From Conidiobolus incongruus B7586 (taxonomy: Eukaryota > Entomophthoromycota > Entomophthoromycetes > Entomophthorales > Conidiobolaceae): a stretch of 43,014 bases of DNA. The first letter of the stretch is position 1. Each line of letters begins with the position of its first letter. The notes below the pieces were generated by a model, which saw only the letters and a program-made list of their open reading frames with translations, did not search any database and was not told the origin of the DNA. Positions 9,101-20,865 of this stretch are shown in pieces. Where the stretch lies: NCBI GenBank assembly GCA_000697335.1, contig JNEM01009031.1:1-43014 (forward strand), written 5' to 3'. A program made the translations under genes and the position numbers.

Positions 9101-12100
9101 TTAGCCAAACTAGCCAAACTTTCTTCAGCAGTTGAACTAATATTAATCAAAGCGCGGAATAACTGAGATTGGTTGGCAGCAGAAAATTGCCTGAAGAAAT
9201 CTTGAGAGAAGAGCTTAAGAATCAAGTGGCAAACTGTGGTAGTTTGATTATTAATAGTGACGGGGTTAGTTAATCCAAGTGCAAAAGTCAGGATGTTCAT
9301 GTATTTCACTTTGTTGGAGCCAGAAAGTGCAAGAGCGGAAGGAGTGAAATATTCAATAATTCCGGCCAAGAGTTTACCTTCAAGAGGGGACAAAGAAATT
9401 TGTTTAGAAACCTTTTCGAGTAAGTCACTGAAAAGGGTGCTGACAATCTTTAACTTGCTCTTAAATTTCAAAGGGCTGAGAGCGTGAATGATTTGAATTT
9501 GAGCTTCAGGTAATGGGAAGTTGACTGCATTGGATAACAAGAAAGATCCAAGAGCTTCAGTATTGAGTTCCTTAGTGCTATTGGATTCATTAGTGAAATA
9601 GCCGAGAATGGTAGAGAGATCAGTTAATGTAGAAGAGATAGTCACTTGATGTGCCAAAATACTTTGGATAAAGGTACGGGTATGCTCTGTGGACAAAAAG
9701 ATCAAATCACTTCTTGATTGGCTACCATAGAATGAATCCGACTTATAATAGTTAAGCTTGGATTTAGATGATTTAGAGTTCTTAGCCTTTGTAGAGGAGA
9801 CATTAGCATCTTTGTAATGTTCGCTAAATAGCTCGAACAGCTTCAAAGTATATTTCCTTGTTAAAGGATCTTGGGAAGTGAGTCCAATGCATAATTGAGG
9901 AATCAAGATTTGATAATCGATAAATGGTGATGAAGTTTGAGCAAGAATGTTCTTAAGACAAATATATAATAGGGTGAGAATTCTTGATTGTACACCAGAA
10001 TCATGGCTTAAGATGAATTGTCTTAATAAAAGCTCAACTATCGATTCAGAGTAAGGGCTTGTTAATTTAGTTAACAAATCTTGAGAAAAGCTTAGGGGCC
10101 ATTTGGCTAAATAGACAAAAACGCCATCAATCAATTGAAGAGATTGATCTTCAAAAGATAATTGATCTAACCAAAGTGTCTTATTGTCGATGGATAATGA
10201 TGTAATAGCTGTGAGTATTGATTCAATACAGAAGTGAGTGAGAGGAGCGGCAGTATAACCAAGATCGTCGTGAAGAGGAATTTTCTTGATCAATTTATCC
10301 AAATTGGTATTACCAAGAGTGATACCTTGAGGAAGAGGGAATGGTTTGATAACGTAAGCTAAAGCACCCAAGAAAAACTGACCCAAGGATAAAATAGCAT
10401 GTTTTGAAGAAGTTTTGGTTAGAGCTTGAGCTAAAACCACTAAAACAAAATAACGAACTGAAAGAGCTGATTGCTGAACAGCAGATGAAAGAATGGTTAA
10501 ATCGTTTTCGATATTTTCTGAGGAAGAGAGATTATCGGCTAAGAGGCTGATGAATTTGAGGTGCAATCGGTAAGCTGAATAGTTGTTTTCGTTGATATCA
10601 AGTTTGTTTAGGTTAGTTAAGAAGCTTGTTTCAGGGAAGGTATTTTGAGCGAGTAATTTTCGAATACTATCGAACAAGGAGAACTGAGTACTTTCAGAAA
10701 AGAAAGCCCCCAAAAGCAATGTGACAATATCACTCAAATGAGCTTGGACGAATTTGGGTTCAAAAAGTAAGGCGATAACCTCGTTGGAGATAGATTTGCT
10801 ATTGGCACGAGAGTAGTTCCAAATTTTTTCAGCAGTGATCACATCTCTTAAAGCAGTTTTAGATAAAATTAGTTCTGCAGATTTGTCTCTAATAGTAGCG
10901 TCGGAATCAAAGAGACATTCCAATAACTGGTTAGAAACTTTTTTGTAAACCTTGTTAGAGTGCTCAACAGTTGAGAGAGATGCAATTGTGGTCAATCTAG
11001 AGGTATTATCTCCATTCACCAAGGATTGATCCAAAGGTTTACCTTCAGTAGTCAAAGCAAAAACGTTATCCTTAATAACGGAGGTAGAGATCGTGACAAT
11101 CTTCTTGTGGAAAGCTTGATCATTCTTATAAGAATCCATCTTATTCTGTAGTAATAACTCAATACTAGGATTGGAAATGTGGGCAGATTTGGATAAAATA
11201 TCGACGAGTAACTGTGTAGCATTATTCGAGAGTTTAGCAAGATTCTTGGGTGTGATAAGCGAATTCATTAATTTGGCTAAAATAGAAGAGGTGATAATAT
11301 CGGAATTTGATAAGAGCTTAGTTGCCAGTTTGACTTCAGCGGAATCTGTAGTTTTGGTGAGAGCAGTTAAAATTAATTGCTGAGAGAAAGTTATTATGAA
11401 TTGCTCAATATTAGTATTAGTAGCGAAGCCTTCCAAACTGGACAAAAGATCGTTTTGATTCAAGAGCCAATCGATGAGAAATGATTCAATTTGAATAGCA
11501 CGCGATTCAGTGTATTGATAAGTAAATAATGATGTGATAATGGAGAGAGATACATCCAAATCAAGCTGAGAAAGAGTCACTGTCTTTAATGTAGATTCAA
11601 TGAATTTTTTAGAAAAGGATGCTCTTGTTATTAAATAAATTAATACTGATGAAGAAGCAAGCTAAATAATTTAATATAAATAAGATGGAACATATTTTCA
11701 GATAATTTTTAATATAATATACCTTATAATCATCACAGGTTTCAGATTTTATACCCTTAAAGATTTGAGGCAGTATGGGAACTAGCTGCTGATCTGCGAT
11801 TTTAAGATAATCTTTGTAAAATTCGAGGAGGAATCCAGAATAGAATGAATAAAGTGTGGTAAATGATGGGACAATAAGAGATGATTTATGTACCTAAATT
11901 TTAAATAATTTGTTATCATAATAAATAATGCTGAATGCATTTTGAAATTACCCATTCACCAAAAGTAGTTAATACTGTAATATCTTGTTTGGCCCATTGA
12001 ATAAGATGTTGCTTGAGCATAGGTGATTTACTCTTTCTAACACCAATCAAATAACTTAACTTGTCATTTGGGCTAAAATACAGTTAATACATGAGGTATA

Positions 12101-12709
12101 GTATTTTGCATATTTTTATTACCCTAAGTCCAAAATAGTAAGCATTTTGACGAATAATTCGGTTTCATGATAGGGAAGAATAGAATTGACAATTTGTTGT
12201 ACATTAAATTCGTTAATTCTAAATAAGATAAATTAAAAAATGATTATATTTTTTGAAAGTAAATTATATTACCTGAATCGTCTTATAAGCCATTCAAGAG
12301 CCTTAGCAGCTGGATTAATTAAAAAGTATTGGGATATGAGTATTAAAAGTTCTTCAATCTGAATATCAAGTTCCTCATTTTGTTCTTTTGTCTATAAAAT
12401 AAATTAATATTTGAATATTATTATAATTTGAGTGTTTTGTAATACCAATAAAACTCTGTTCGTTTCTTTAGAAGCTTGAGAAAAGAAAGTCGTTTCAAAT
12501 TTTTTAAATTGTTTATTTAATTGACATAATTCCAAAAAACCGGAAGTTGCCAATTCAAATATGGTATCATTACTTTGTTCTGCAGCTTCTTTCGAATTAA
12601 ACAAAAATGAGTCTTTATGCTTTTGAGAGATGTTGGATTTTATTCTAGGTCCATCAGGGTTTTGGATTTTGAGCAATTGCTCCTGTAAAGATGTCAATTG
12701 ACGCGCCAT
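6121..12709 (-). CDS. UTP10: UTP10 / HEATR1, SSU processome component
   Basis: UTP10 is a large HEAT-repeat nucleolar protein of the t-UTP (UTP-A) complex, required for Pol I transcription and early 18S pre-rRNA processing. Exons: 12709-12446, 12391-12273, 12218-12123, 12072-11952, 11895-11723, 11661-6373 and 6321-6121, with introns of 50-61 nt and about 2086 residues (family about 1770-2150). Signatures: FLFNSKEAAEQSNDTIFELA and FFSQASKETNRVLL in exon 1, ALEWLIRRF and ILPYHETELFVKML in exons 2-3. A BP28CT-type C-terminal domain contains ILLKLIDWGT and STVFYRLTQYLL, and the C-terminus reads ETIPFLAEVMEDDHPTV...LQEYFR. All junctions keep frame except exon 5: its length is 2 nt too long, and the homologous frame is open only after an AG dinucleotide run at 11877-11882. 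This is probably an assembly or sequencing indel, or else a true lesion or unusual splicing. The family assignment is firm. Confidence 0.93.
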
Positions 12710-15700
12710 AATTATTAATGTTGAAAATAAATTCTATATTTAAGGGTTGGCAAAATAGATATTTTTAATGATAGTATATTCTATTGCTGTGAGGGGTTAG
12801 GTAAGCCAACAATTCTATAAAAAAATTCTATGAAAATTTATTTACAATAAAAAATTAGTATAGAAAATTATTAGTTTATATAGAATTTTGATATTTTCAA
12901 TTTATGGGATTTCATAATTTTTTTATTTAAATTTAATTTTTAATGTGAAAATTGGATTGTATTTTTTTTTATTTAAAATTTTTCATTAAATATAATCCTT
13001 GTAAAATATTTTAATATCCAAAATGTAATTTTTTTTAAAACAATTTTCTCATTTTAATAAAAAATATTAAATTTTAATGATATTTTAACTTGTTATATTT
13101 GGCAAACAATTTCATTTAATATTAATTGATCAATAGAGGTATATTTTTAAAGATAAAAATATATTAATAGTTCTGCTTATTATTTAATTTGAGACTAATA
13201 CTAAGTATTTGAATATATCAAAGATTTTCAACTTAAGTTATAGTTGATTGAGACAAAATTGATTAACAAAAAATTTATACTGAGAATTACAAAAATCAAT
13301 AAAATGTATAAAAACTTGATATATCAAATTATCCTATTGGATATATTTTATTTGATTTATGTTTCGCAAATTACATGAAAATTCTCAATTTTGGGTTAAA
13401 TATCATGAATTTGAGATACAAAATGAAAAAAATTCCATTTTAAAACAAACATTACGAATATGCTAATGATTACTTATATTTTTAATCATCCCAGCCAAGC
13501 TATAGGTCTTTTCAGAGCAAAAAAACTAATATATCTTACTCAAAGAAAAAAAATAGAACAAGTGGATTTTTTTGAACTTAGCAATAATTTAGAATAACAT
13601 TAGCAAATATTGCTTATTTAAATTTCAATATTAATAATATATAATATTTAAAAATTTCTCTTGATGATATATATTACAATGTATCATATTTAATATATTA
13701 TCAATATTAAATATTGATTATTATATTGAATAATTTATATAATTCATATTATTGAAATAGAATTTGAGTATCAATGTGTTGAAATTAATATTCAAAAAAA
13801 ATAATATTATAAAATTAAAGGTATTTATTACCTGCCAATAATCACTTTGATATCAATTCACAAAATATTTCATAATTTGTAAGAATTAAAAAACACCCCC
13901 AAATTGATATTGAATGAATATATGAATTTTTATTTGAATAAAATAGGTTTTTACACAGGTTGAGAATTTAAAAAACAAAGTCTAAAATTTCATCCATGAA
14001 AAATAGCCTACTCTTGAAAACTGAAGGTGCTAGGCGGAATTTACGCAAACAATATGAAAATTCATGCGAGGACGAGAACTTGGTTCCAAAACGGCAACAA
14101 ACAAGATATGGAAAAAGCATCAATAATATCAATACAAATGGAAAAATGGAAAACTGAAGAATATACAATCCGAATCTGAAGTCAATTAAAACAATTATCA
14201 AAATATTTTGGCTGCTCAAAGTTGAAGGAAATGGATATGAATTTAAAGACACATCAACAAGACTTTAAGAGATAATTTTGAAAAAACAGCAAAATTAGAA
14301 TTCTCTATTATTTAAATAATAGTATGTTTACTTTAATCTAACTTGGTTGTTATATTAACTTGCATATCTATTATTTACTTGATCCTCACGAATCATTACA
14401 ACTAAATTGGTAATTATTTTTAAATTGATAACTCAATATATATATCTATCATTCTAAATAAAAACTGCAAGAGTATAAGCTTAGACACTTGAAGGCTGGA
14501 GTTACATGATAAAAATGAATTTATTAAGCATATGTATAGTCTAATTTTAATTAGTTTAGAAATGTATTTAACAAGAGTAGTACGAAATGTTTCAAGTAAT
14601 AAAGCTTTTATATTTATCTTTTTTAGAATCAAAATCGGAAGGTGCTAAATCTAGTTCAATTTCAAATGATGTTATAGAAAATAAGTAAATTAAGCACAAA
14701 AAATTCACACTATTATTCCATTAATATATAGTAAACCTACTATTGTAAATTTAAAGCTAATAAGTTATCGAATAATGATCAACTTTTGTAAAATTAATAT
14801 AACAAGATAGTTGTCAATATATTTTGAATATAAAACTAAAAATAATATCAAATCAACATTTTAAAATTATGCATATATTTGTTTTTTAAAATATCGGATA
14901 TTGCTAAGAATTTGACTATGAGTTGATAATTACGTATTAAATTTACCAGGCAACAATAAAATGCTAATTTTTGGAGAAAAATTTCAAAATTGTTTATATC
15001 AGTTCTTTGAGGTAGTTTCAACATAATGTACATTTGTAAATTTTACTCATTATTCAAAAAACTAATACAGCATTTTGAAATTGTTTAGTTTGATTGTCAT
15101 TCGACTTTTTAAAAGTGAGGATTTTGAATAATTAGTATATTATTAAAATCGATATATAATATTAACTTATAAATTATTCAAATTTCATTTATCATTATAT
15201 GCAAAGATATAATATATTTTATTCATGATAATAATATCAGACATTTTTGTTGATTTATCACACGATTAAAATAGAAATAAAATAATCAAAACACCTGATT
15301 GTTGGAGTGTAGCTTACATTGCCATTTAAGTATTTATAGGTTTTTGAAATTGATAAATCTGAATAAACTATGAATCAAAGTTGCTTTTATGGTTACTATA
15401 GAATTATATGCTATACTATTAGAATTTCCTTGTCAAGAAAAATAATATCAATTACATTTCAAAAAAAGTACATCTTAATTTAATATCACAAAATTTACTC
15501 CAATTCTTAATTTTTACTACTCAGCTTCTATATTTTATAAATACATTCATTAATTTATCTGTCCAAAATTGAGTTTAATGAATTTATATTATATAATTTA
15601 AATATTATTTAATATTTCCTTAATGATATACTTTCAAATAATTTGAAAATAATTTTAATATTTTTGTTTAAATTCATTTAAAAATTTATATATTATATTA

Positions 15701-17077
15701 AATATTATAATTTACCAATTTTAAATTTAGTATATTTGAATATAATTGTTTAACTTATTCATATATCAAACCATTCAATATATACATAATATTTTCAACA
15801 CCAATTCATTGTTCAATGACTAAAAATATTAAATTAATTCAACCCATTATATAACTATATATCATATATTATTTATTTATTTAACTATGAAAATATATTA
15901 TATATATAGCATTAAAGTTTATAAAATTAGTTGAAAATAAAAATCTTATTAAGAATTTAATAAATCAATGTAAAAAATAATATTACAAAGCTTTTAATAA
16001 TTTTTCAATAATATGAAAACTATACTTTTGGGTTAATAGTATTAATATTATTTCTTAATTCCAAATTATAAAAAAATATTTCAGAAAAAATTATTTAATA
16101 TTAGTTGAATAATATATTTAATATATATCGAAATTTTTTAATATCAACATACTATAAAGATTAATGGAATTTTATAAAAAAAATTAATTAAAAATTCTTT
16201 TAAATTTGAAAATTATATTTTATATAAGATATTTATAATATTAAAGTCTTTTTATCTAATAAGTTGAATATAAAATATTCCTTATATGAATTATTATAAT
16301 ATAGATTTTAAATTTTTTTTTAAATATTTCTGTTAAAAAATAGATTATAATATAACTTATTTATTTTAATATATATTCCTAATTTCTTTGGTTATTAAAT
16401 TTAAATTTCAAAATCTTTATAATAAAGAAGATTTAAATTTATTATAATTAATTAATGTATTCTATGTTTACTATTAATTTTTTAATTAATATATTTAGAA
16501 AACATATTACTTAGTTATAAAAAAATATGACATATTATTATTTTTTTAATTCAAGGGAAAAAATAATAGTTTTAATAGTAATAATAAAATAATTTTTTAT
16601 ATCAAAAGTTTAACTCTAAGTTTTAATAATAGATATTATTTATTGAGTATATTAATTATAATAATAAAGTTTGTAATAAACTTTGGTTTATGTATTTTTA
16701 TTAAATAAGTTTTCTTACTAATCATATTTAATAACTCTGTTTTTATCTTTTCATTATAATCCATTATTTTTATTTCCTAAGCTTTGAGATTATTATGATT
16801 AAATTTTTATTCATATTATTTTTTATTAATTATTATTTTGATTAAGTTTAATTTTATTATACTTTAATTTTAAATATAAATAAAATATAAGTGAATTTAA
16901 TTATTACTGTTATTTTAATATAGATATCAAATATTAATCTAAATAATAATTAATAAAAAATAATATTTATTGAAGTAAAGGTAATAATATATTATTAAAT
17001 ATAAAATAGTGAAATTAAATAAAAGGTAATATTATCTTTAAAAGTATGATAATAATTTCAATAATTTCAAACAAATC
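12710..17077. other. AT-rich gene desert, left part
   Basis: More than 4.3 kb without a supportable gene. The first few hundred bases must include the UTP10 promoter. From about 15580 rightward the DNA becomes still more AT-rich, with long A and T runs. The only stretch that stands out is a GC-richer patch near 13955-14290, listed separately. Open frames here are short, low-complexity and look random. Confidence 0.5.
13955..14290 (+). pseudogene. Possible coding relic, unidentified
   Basis: This patch is visibly less AT-rich than its surroundings. In one + frame it reads as mixed-composition protein from about 14010 to 14265 (segments such as GARRNLRKQYENSCEDENL and KIFWLLKVEGNGYEF) with a single TGA in between. 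I recognise no family. It may be a decayed gene or a chance GC-richer island. The - strand frame over 13968-14252 is hydrophobic and less gene-like. Confidence 0.2.
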
Positions 17078-17079
17078 TA

Positions 17080-18396
17080 TTACTCTGTATTTTTAATAAT
17101 GGGAATTTTTTGCAATTAAAAATAAATAAACATTTGAATATATGATATATAAAAATAAATATATAATATAAATTTAATAGTTTCTTTTATTATTAATAAC
17201 TTTTTGCTATACTTTTAGCAAACTTCTAAAACCTAAAAAATAGTTCTTTTTATTAAAGATTGAAATTTGATGTTTTATAAACCAATTAAATTTTCCTACA
17301 GAAATTTTTTTTCCTGTAAGCTGGTTTTTTAATTGCCTAAAGTAATTATAATCACATAGGTTATAATCAGAGGAATATACTAGATGTGGTAGTTCTTTCC
17401 AGTTATTTTTAATTAGAAAGTTTTTTAAAGCTTTAGATTTATGTATTTTGTAATTATCATGCAAAATAATAGGTCTTCTCAAATTATATTGAAAACACTA
17501 ATTAGAAATACTTTTATTTAAAAAAGCAAAGTATAGTTTATTATTAATTAATTTTCCTTCAGGAACTAAATAAAAATAGCATATACTATTATAATCCATT
17601 ACAATAATTAACATTCACTTATTAATAAAATGTTTATTTAAAGGGATTTGTAGAGGGGGTTAATTTAGCTTAATCTAGCATCTTGATTTGTGTTTTAATA
17701 AAGGATTATATATAGGGATCTAAGATTCATCTATTATAATTATTCACTGTAAAAGTTTAAGCTTCTGGTAATATTTTAATAGGTTTTATTTAGCAATAGC
17801 TACTCTAGCTTTTTTTTAAGCTTTAGTTAAATTATAAGGTACCTATTTTATATTTTTATTTATTAATTTTAGTTTAAACTTTAAAATATATAAAATACTT
17901 GTAAAACTAATATTAAAGTGCTTAAATAATTCTCTAGCTGAAATAAAAAGGTACTTTTTAATATATTTTTTCACTCTATTTACAATTGAAAGAGTAACAG
18001 TTAAAGTTGGTTTTTTAGATTTTAGCAAGTTTTGAATAGTTTTTCTCTTAGCTTTAAAGTAATTTACCTAGCAATAAATTGTTGATTTAGATAATACTTC
18101 ATTACCAAAAGTTGCTTATAAATTTTAAATAATTTTAGAGGGTTTATGGTTAAGTTTTACTGATACCAAAATAAAAAACTTTTGATGATCACTATTTGGT
18201 TTAAGTATGATTAAATTAAACAACCAATTTTAAAAAGTTAATTTTTTAATCAAAAAACTAATATATATATATATATATATATATTAAAAATATATAATTT
18301 CCTATTAACTTTGTATATATTTATTCATTTCAAACTAATAATATGTTTGAAAAATCAGAAATTAAAAAATTTCCCATTATTTCAAATTCAAGGTAA
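17080..18396 (-). mobile_element. Mariner (DD34D) DNA transposon, decayed, copy 1
   Basis: This is a 1317-nt Tc1/mariner-superfamily element with a TA on each side (17078-17079 and 18397-18398). Its ends are imperfect terminal inverted repeats of about 40 nt, both starting TTAC and sharing AATAATGGGAA. The transposase lies on the - strand. Recognisable parts are the paired helix-turn-helix region (VNRVKKYIKK...ISARELFKHFNIS, about 17850-18000), the first Asp block IIIIDES, the second block ILHDNYKIHKSKALKNF and the third YSSDYNLCDYNYF. There are 34 residues between the second and third Asp, which defines mariner. The frame is interrupted by several stops. Those I aligned fall where the family has Trp or Gln (for example WVP, DESW, QWI-type positions), as expected from C-to-T/G-to-A decay. 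It is the least decayed of the three copies here and is non-autonomous now. Confidence 0.9.
18260..18285. repeat. (AT)n microsatellite
   Basis: An AT dinucleotide run of about 24 nt lies within mariner copy 1, near its transposase-5' end. It is probably local slippage within the element. Confidence 0.8.
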
Positions 18397-18398
18397 TA

Positions 18399-20863
18399 TT
18401 AAAATATTGAAACTAAAATGAAAATTGAATATAAGAATTTTAAGTGTTAATTATAACAAGATATTATAATATATTACTTTTAATTATAAAATGAAAGTGA
18501 CCTATTACTAATTAGATTACAAAGTTAATAAAATTTTTAACCTAAGTAATAATCTATGATATAGATTATTTATTACTATTTAAAAAATAATATAGTTGAA
18601 TCTATATATGACTGTGCTTTATTTATTGAACAGAATAAAAGGTACAATTTCTTTGCTAGTGTTTAAATATATATAATGGGTGACTATTAAGATAGCCTAA
18701 TATACTTCAGGAACAGATTTTGGCTATAAATACAAATACTCGCCAAGGTTATTTATAATTACACTGTTATTGTTAATAAATTGACTTTATATTTTTTTCA
18801 ATTTTTAGTCTAAAAGTCATTTCAATTGTCTTATAAAGCAAACTTATAATCAGAATGGTCATATAAAGAGTAATATATCAAGATATTGATTATATTAGCA
18901 TGTTATCTATAATATCTTTCATCTTACAAGGTGAAATTATTAACATTTCCATTTTACTGTTTAAAAAGTATAAATTATCATTTTAAACTGAATTTTACTA
19001 ATAATTATTTAATTACTAATAATATTGATAAAAGTTTCTTATAAAGATATGATCCTTAAAGGAATTAGGATAATTATAGTAAAATAAGATATCATTATTA
19101 GCTAGTTATTAGTAAATTTGAATTCTCTATATACAACTAATAATTAAGGTATTAATTCTAAAAAAAACTACCAAATTGATAGTAATGATTGTTAATTTAA
19201 TGAATAATTTCAAATTAGAAATCAAAAATTAAATAACAATCTTATAGGTATGTGTGATAAAATATTCCAAGGGCTATGTGTAAGGAAATAAGCTGTTACA
19301 GTAAGCGATAGTAGTTCATAATAGTTGCATTAATCATAATTTTGATGTTTAGAATTAGAATTAGACCTATCAATAGTTGATAAAAAATTCTGTAGTAAAT
19401 TAATCAGCTTTGTTTTAATAATTGTACTTCTGTAACTAAATTCGGTTAAAATAATATTCATTAAATCATATAAAATCTTTAATATTAATGATACAAATAT
19501 TTTATTATTTTTTATAATCATATAAAATATTAATATTTTATAGTTATTTTTTCAAATTGACCAAATTTGATGTTAATACAATTGATTCATTAAAATCAAT
19601 TAGCACATAAATTGTAATTAGGTCTTTTTAAATTCTAATACTAAAGTAAGTGAAATTATTGAAACTTTTGTATAGAGATAATAGGTTATAATTAGGGCTT
19701 TCAAATGTGAAATACTAAGGCATTCCCATTTATTAACAATTTTTTGAATCTGATTTAAATATATTAAATCTATTTTTTTAATTTATATTATTATAATTTT
19801 TATAATAAGTTTTGTAAATAATGATGGTTGTTAGAAAAATATTCATATTACAATTTAGTAAATTATTTATTAATCCTGCTTTTTAACCTATTGGGACTAT
19901 ATGTCTTAAAACTTATTATTGAAAGGTTGTAGCAGAATATTCAGAAAAAAACATCATTCTATCTTTATCACTTCTGTGTTTAAATAGTTGATTCAGCGAA
20001 TGATATAGGATTTGGTTAAAATCTAACAAAGAGAACAAATAGTATCCTATAAATATGGACTTACAAAGCCAGAATAAACTAGAAACAATATTAGTTTAAC
20101 TAAAAAGTTGAAATGGACAGTTAATCTTAAAATAGATGTTATCAAAAAATCAAGTATATAGTTGATATATATATTGAATTTTTTATTATTAATATTTAAA
20201 TTAGACTTTGTATAACTATATATTATGTATAGGAAATAATATAGCAAATAAAATTAATAGTGTATAATGATTCAGTCTAATTTAAATAATATTACTCTAT
20301 CTAGAGTCATTCAAATTAAATTTGATATATTAAAATATTAAATAAAGTATATATATATTTCAAAAAAAATATAGTAAAATTAGCGAGATATAGAGAATAC
20401 ACTAATTATAATATGATATTAATTTAAAAATTATTAATATTTTATCTTTAACCCTCAAGGATTAAAAAAATAGATAAATTCTAATTTACTAATATTAAAA
20501 ATTTAAAAAAACCAAATAATCATATATAAATGAAAGCTATTAAAAGATATTATTAATAATCAAATTTTTTTGAATTAAATAATTATATATATTATAAATA
20601 AGAATAATATAAAACCTAATTTTAAATTCAAAATTTTTATTAAATCTAATTTTATAAAAATAACTACCAATTCCAATTAGTTATTATAAATATTATATTG
20701 ATAATATAACTCTATTAATATAAAAATTGGTTTTAGTATATAAAAAAGGATTTTAAAATAGTTATTAAATTAGATTCATCAGATTTTTTTTATATGAAAT
20801 ATATAAAATCAATATCAGAAAATTATTTGAATTTTTATTTAAAAATATAATTAAAGTTTTTAT
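18399..20863. other. AT-rich gene desert between mariner copies
   Basis: About 2.5 kb of AT-rich sequence. Short open frames (for example 19330-19521 and 20047-20247 on the - strand) are Asn/Ile/Leu/Lys-rich and resemble nothing I recognise. No terminal repeats or RNA genes were found. Confidence 0.5.
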
Positions 20864-20865
20864 TA

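Noticed and set aside
14420-15033. Short hydrophobic - frames at 14420-14632 and 14848-15033
   Set aside because: AT-rich, Ile/Leu/Lys/Asn composition expected from random sequence. No motif or conserved pattern.
17207-17482. 91-codon - frame as a standalone gene
   Set aside because: It is the C-terminal part of a decayed mariner transposase, inside an element with terminal repeats and TA duplication.
17843-18028. 61-codon - frame as a standalone gene
   Set aside because: It is the helix-turn-helix part of the same decayed mariner transposase.
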